Shown piece by piece: positions 39,015 to 40,209 of a DNA stretch of 40,209 bases. The DNA lies in the NCBI GenBank assembly GCA_014799395.1, contig JAAVID010000065.1, positions 1-40,209 of the forward strand. Reading direction: 5' to 3'. Within the stretch, counting starts at the first letter, position 1, and each line of letters opens with the position of its first letter. Under the pieces are notes generated by a model. It was given only the letters and a program-made list of their open reading frames with translations. It ran no database searches and was not told where the DNA came from. This DNA is from Oscillospiraceae bacterium (GTDB lineage Bacteria > Bacillota > Clostridia > Oscillospirales > Ruminococcaceae). The position numbers were made by a program, and so were the translations under genes.

Positions 39015-40064
39015 ATGGGAAAAACGATATTAATTCTTGGGAATGGTTTTGATTTAGCTCATTCATTACCTACGAGGTATATCGATTTTATGGATTTTTG
39101 CAAAAAAGTGGAAAGCATATGGCATGATGACTTAGAGAAATTTAATGCAATAAATAATTTTAGGAATACACATATCAATTCTTGGAACACTGATGAATCT
39201 ATCCGTGTTGCGATAGAAGAAGCATTTAAAAACAGACATGAAGAGCAAATCGGTAATGACTACATAGTCACAAGCGATAATACCGAGTTGACAGAAATTC
39301 ATGATATGTTAGAGGATAATATTTGGTATAACTACTTTAAAAAATTGCTTAAAGAAAAAAAGATAAGAGGAGAGAATTGGATAGATTTCGAATCTGAAAT
39401 TAGATTAATTATTGAAGATGTGGATAGGAAAGCTGATTCTCTTTCCGATAAGTGGGCTGATATTCATAAAGTTAATGGGTCTAAACTTTATGTTTTTGCA
39501 TTTTGCTTTCGTGATTGCGTTCAAAAGAGGAATAAATTTGACGGAGAACAATTTAAAAATATTACTGTAAAAGATTTCAGAAAAGAATCCTATGATGACC
39601 TTGTGCGGCTTATTCGGGCACTTGAAATATATTTATCTGTATTTGTTGAAAAAATAGAATTAAAATCAAAAAAACTCGAAATAGAAGCTCTTAATCCCGA
39701 TTTTGTAATCAATTTCAATTATACAACTACATATGAGAGGAACTACAGAAACACTGACATACATTATATTCACGGAAAGGCTAATGCAAAGCGTTCCACC
39801 GAGGATAGCGATTTGGTTTTGGGGATAGATGAATATTGGTCACCTTCTGAACGTGATCAGCATACATTCTTTACAATATTTAAAAAATTTTCCCAAAGAA
39901 TTCAAAAGCATACGAGAAATGACTGTTATAGATATTTAGCCGAAATAGAGAAGCTATATGTTCAAAATAAGACAAGTTGGAGTATTACTAATTTCGATAT
40001 ATTTAAAGACCATCCCATAGGCGTCTCGAGTCTGAATAACAAACCGTGTAAATGCCAAGAATAA
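39015..40064 (+). pseudogene. abiH: AbiH-family abortive infection protein, 3' end cut by an IS
   Basis: A 349-codon AT-rich frame. The N-terminal nucleotide-binding-like motif TILILGNGFDLAHSLPTRY (residues 4-22), and later NPDFVINFNYTTTYERNY, IHYIHGKANA and DLVLGIDEYW, are diagnostic of AbiH. These proteins make lactococcal and other cells abort phage infection by an unknown mechanism. The usual C-terminal 'GHSLD.tDkdil' part is missing. The last dozen codons (LNNKPCKCQE) lie in the end of an IS256-type element, so the gene was truncated by insertion. ATG 39015 is preferred over GTG 39000, with TGGGGA upstream. It sits directly behind tRNA-Leu, a typical island site. Residual activity is uncertain. 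Confidence 0.75.
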
Positions 40065-40209
40065 CCATAAAAAGATATGGAGGAAAAAGACATGAAAAAC
40101 AGAACACACGGACTGACTGAAAGAGAGATGGAGCTGGCAAAGCTCCTGATGGCAGACTGCAAGACAACGGGAGATGTTCAGTCAAAGCTGAAGCGGCTGT
40201 TCGCGGGAA
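40029..40209 (+). mobile_element. IS256-family insertion sequence, left part
   Basis: The left inverted repeat probably includes AACAAACCGTGTAAATGCC (about 40038-40056); the GTGTAAA core is as in IS256 ends. It precedes the transposase gene by about 40 bp. The boundary near 40025-40029 is estimated from where AbiH-like sequence stops. The right end lies outside the window. Confidence 0.6.
40092..40209 (+). CDS. IS256-family (mutator) transposase, N-terminal part
   Basis: ATG 40092, behind GGAGG (about 40079-40083), begins MKNRTHGLTEREMELAKLLM, then CKTTGDVQSKLKRLFAG, and runs off the window. The 'd.q..lk.lf.gtie.mLeaEmdehLGY' region that follows in this family starts at the window edge. The DDE catalytic domain is not visible. 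The encoded enzyme would move the element by a circular intermediate. Confidence 0.8.
   Translation, partial: MKNRTHGLTEREMELAKLLMADCKTTGDVQSKLKRLFAG

Noticed and set aside
39015-40064. AbiH gene as a complete defence gene
   Set aside because: The expected C-terminal motif block is absent and the final codons are in IS256-type end sequence, so I list it as truncated.
1-40209. CRISPR array
   Set aside because: No set of short direct repeats with unique, regularly sized spacers is present. The only tandem series are the 15-bp coding repeat and the 151-152-bp tRNA-Leu units.

Overview
The window looks like the chromosome of a Gram-positive, anaerobic, moderate-GC Clostridia bacterium, probably of the Ruminococcus/Oscillospiraceae type. 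This is inferred from strong AGGAGG ribosome sites, many TTGACA-N17-TATAAT promoters, a clostridial-order rnfCDGEAB operon, fabV, Ser-rich lipoproteins, and a tRNA-Leu with encoded CCA. No species can be named from the sequence alone.

Layout. (1) 1-3,370 is a graveyard of mobile and accessory DNA. It holds a frameshifted winged-helix gene, an intact DUF6075-type gene, a broken ParA, a C-terminal piece resembling a type I restriction R subunit, an AT-rich orphan gene, a frameshifted integrase N-terminus and a LysR C-terminus. (2) 3,405-10,788 is a signalling and surface cluster. It has an XRE-like regulator, a Ser/Thr kinase with a zinc-ribbon N-terminus, a membrane transglutaminase-fold protein that lacks catalytic residues, a divergent lipoprotein transglutaminase with an intact Cys-His-Asp triad, a Tyr-Ser-Gly repeat protein with a membrane tail, small zinc-ribbon and hypothetical proteins, and a beta-propeller-like lipoprotein. 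(3) 10,869-15,298 encodes a binding-protein-like lipoprotein, an ABC ATPase and a large ABC-2 permease. (4) 15,531-17,780 encodes an ECF sigma factor, a membrane anti-sigma candidate and two small secreted proteins. (5) 18,000-23,150 encodes two paralogous lipoproteins (the second frameshifted at an A-run), two ABC-2 type permeases and an ABC ATPase. (6) 23,404-28,416 on the minus strand is the complete Rnf complex. It is followed upstream by a 235-bp MITE-like element. (7) 28,764-34,072 on the minus strand is a two-gene unit: a very large sacsin/NOV-type GHKL ATPase and a degenerate SNF2-like helicase. I recognise this as no named system. (8) 34,471-37,249 holds an HD-domain protein, a lipoprotein and FabV. 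(9) 37,560-38,945 is an unusual tRNA-Leu locus. Two near-identical promoters and three 5'-half tRNA-Leu look-alikes precede a complete tRNA-Leu(CAG). One look-alike sits in a leader that ends in a terminator just before a flavoprotein gene. (10) 39,015-40,209 holds an AT-rich AbiH-type abortive-infection gene cut at its 3' end by an IS256-family element that runs off the window.

How it works together. Rnf couples ferredoxin:NAD+ electron transfer to an ion gradient, and FabV makes saturated acyl-ACP. The kinase/transglutaminase cluster and the two lipoprotein-ABC operons look like envelope functions. The tRNA-Leu end looks like an integration hotspot with defence cargo. The most novel candidates are the tRNA-Leu-like leader family and the GHKL-ATPase/degenerate-helicase pair. 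All family assignments are by eye; no database search was run.
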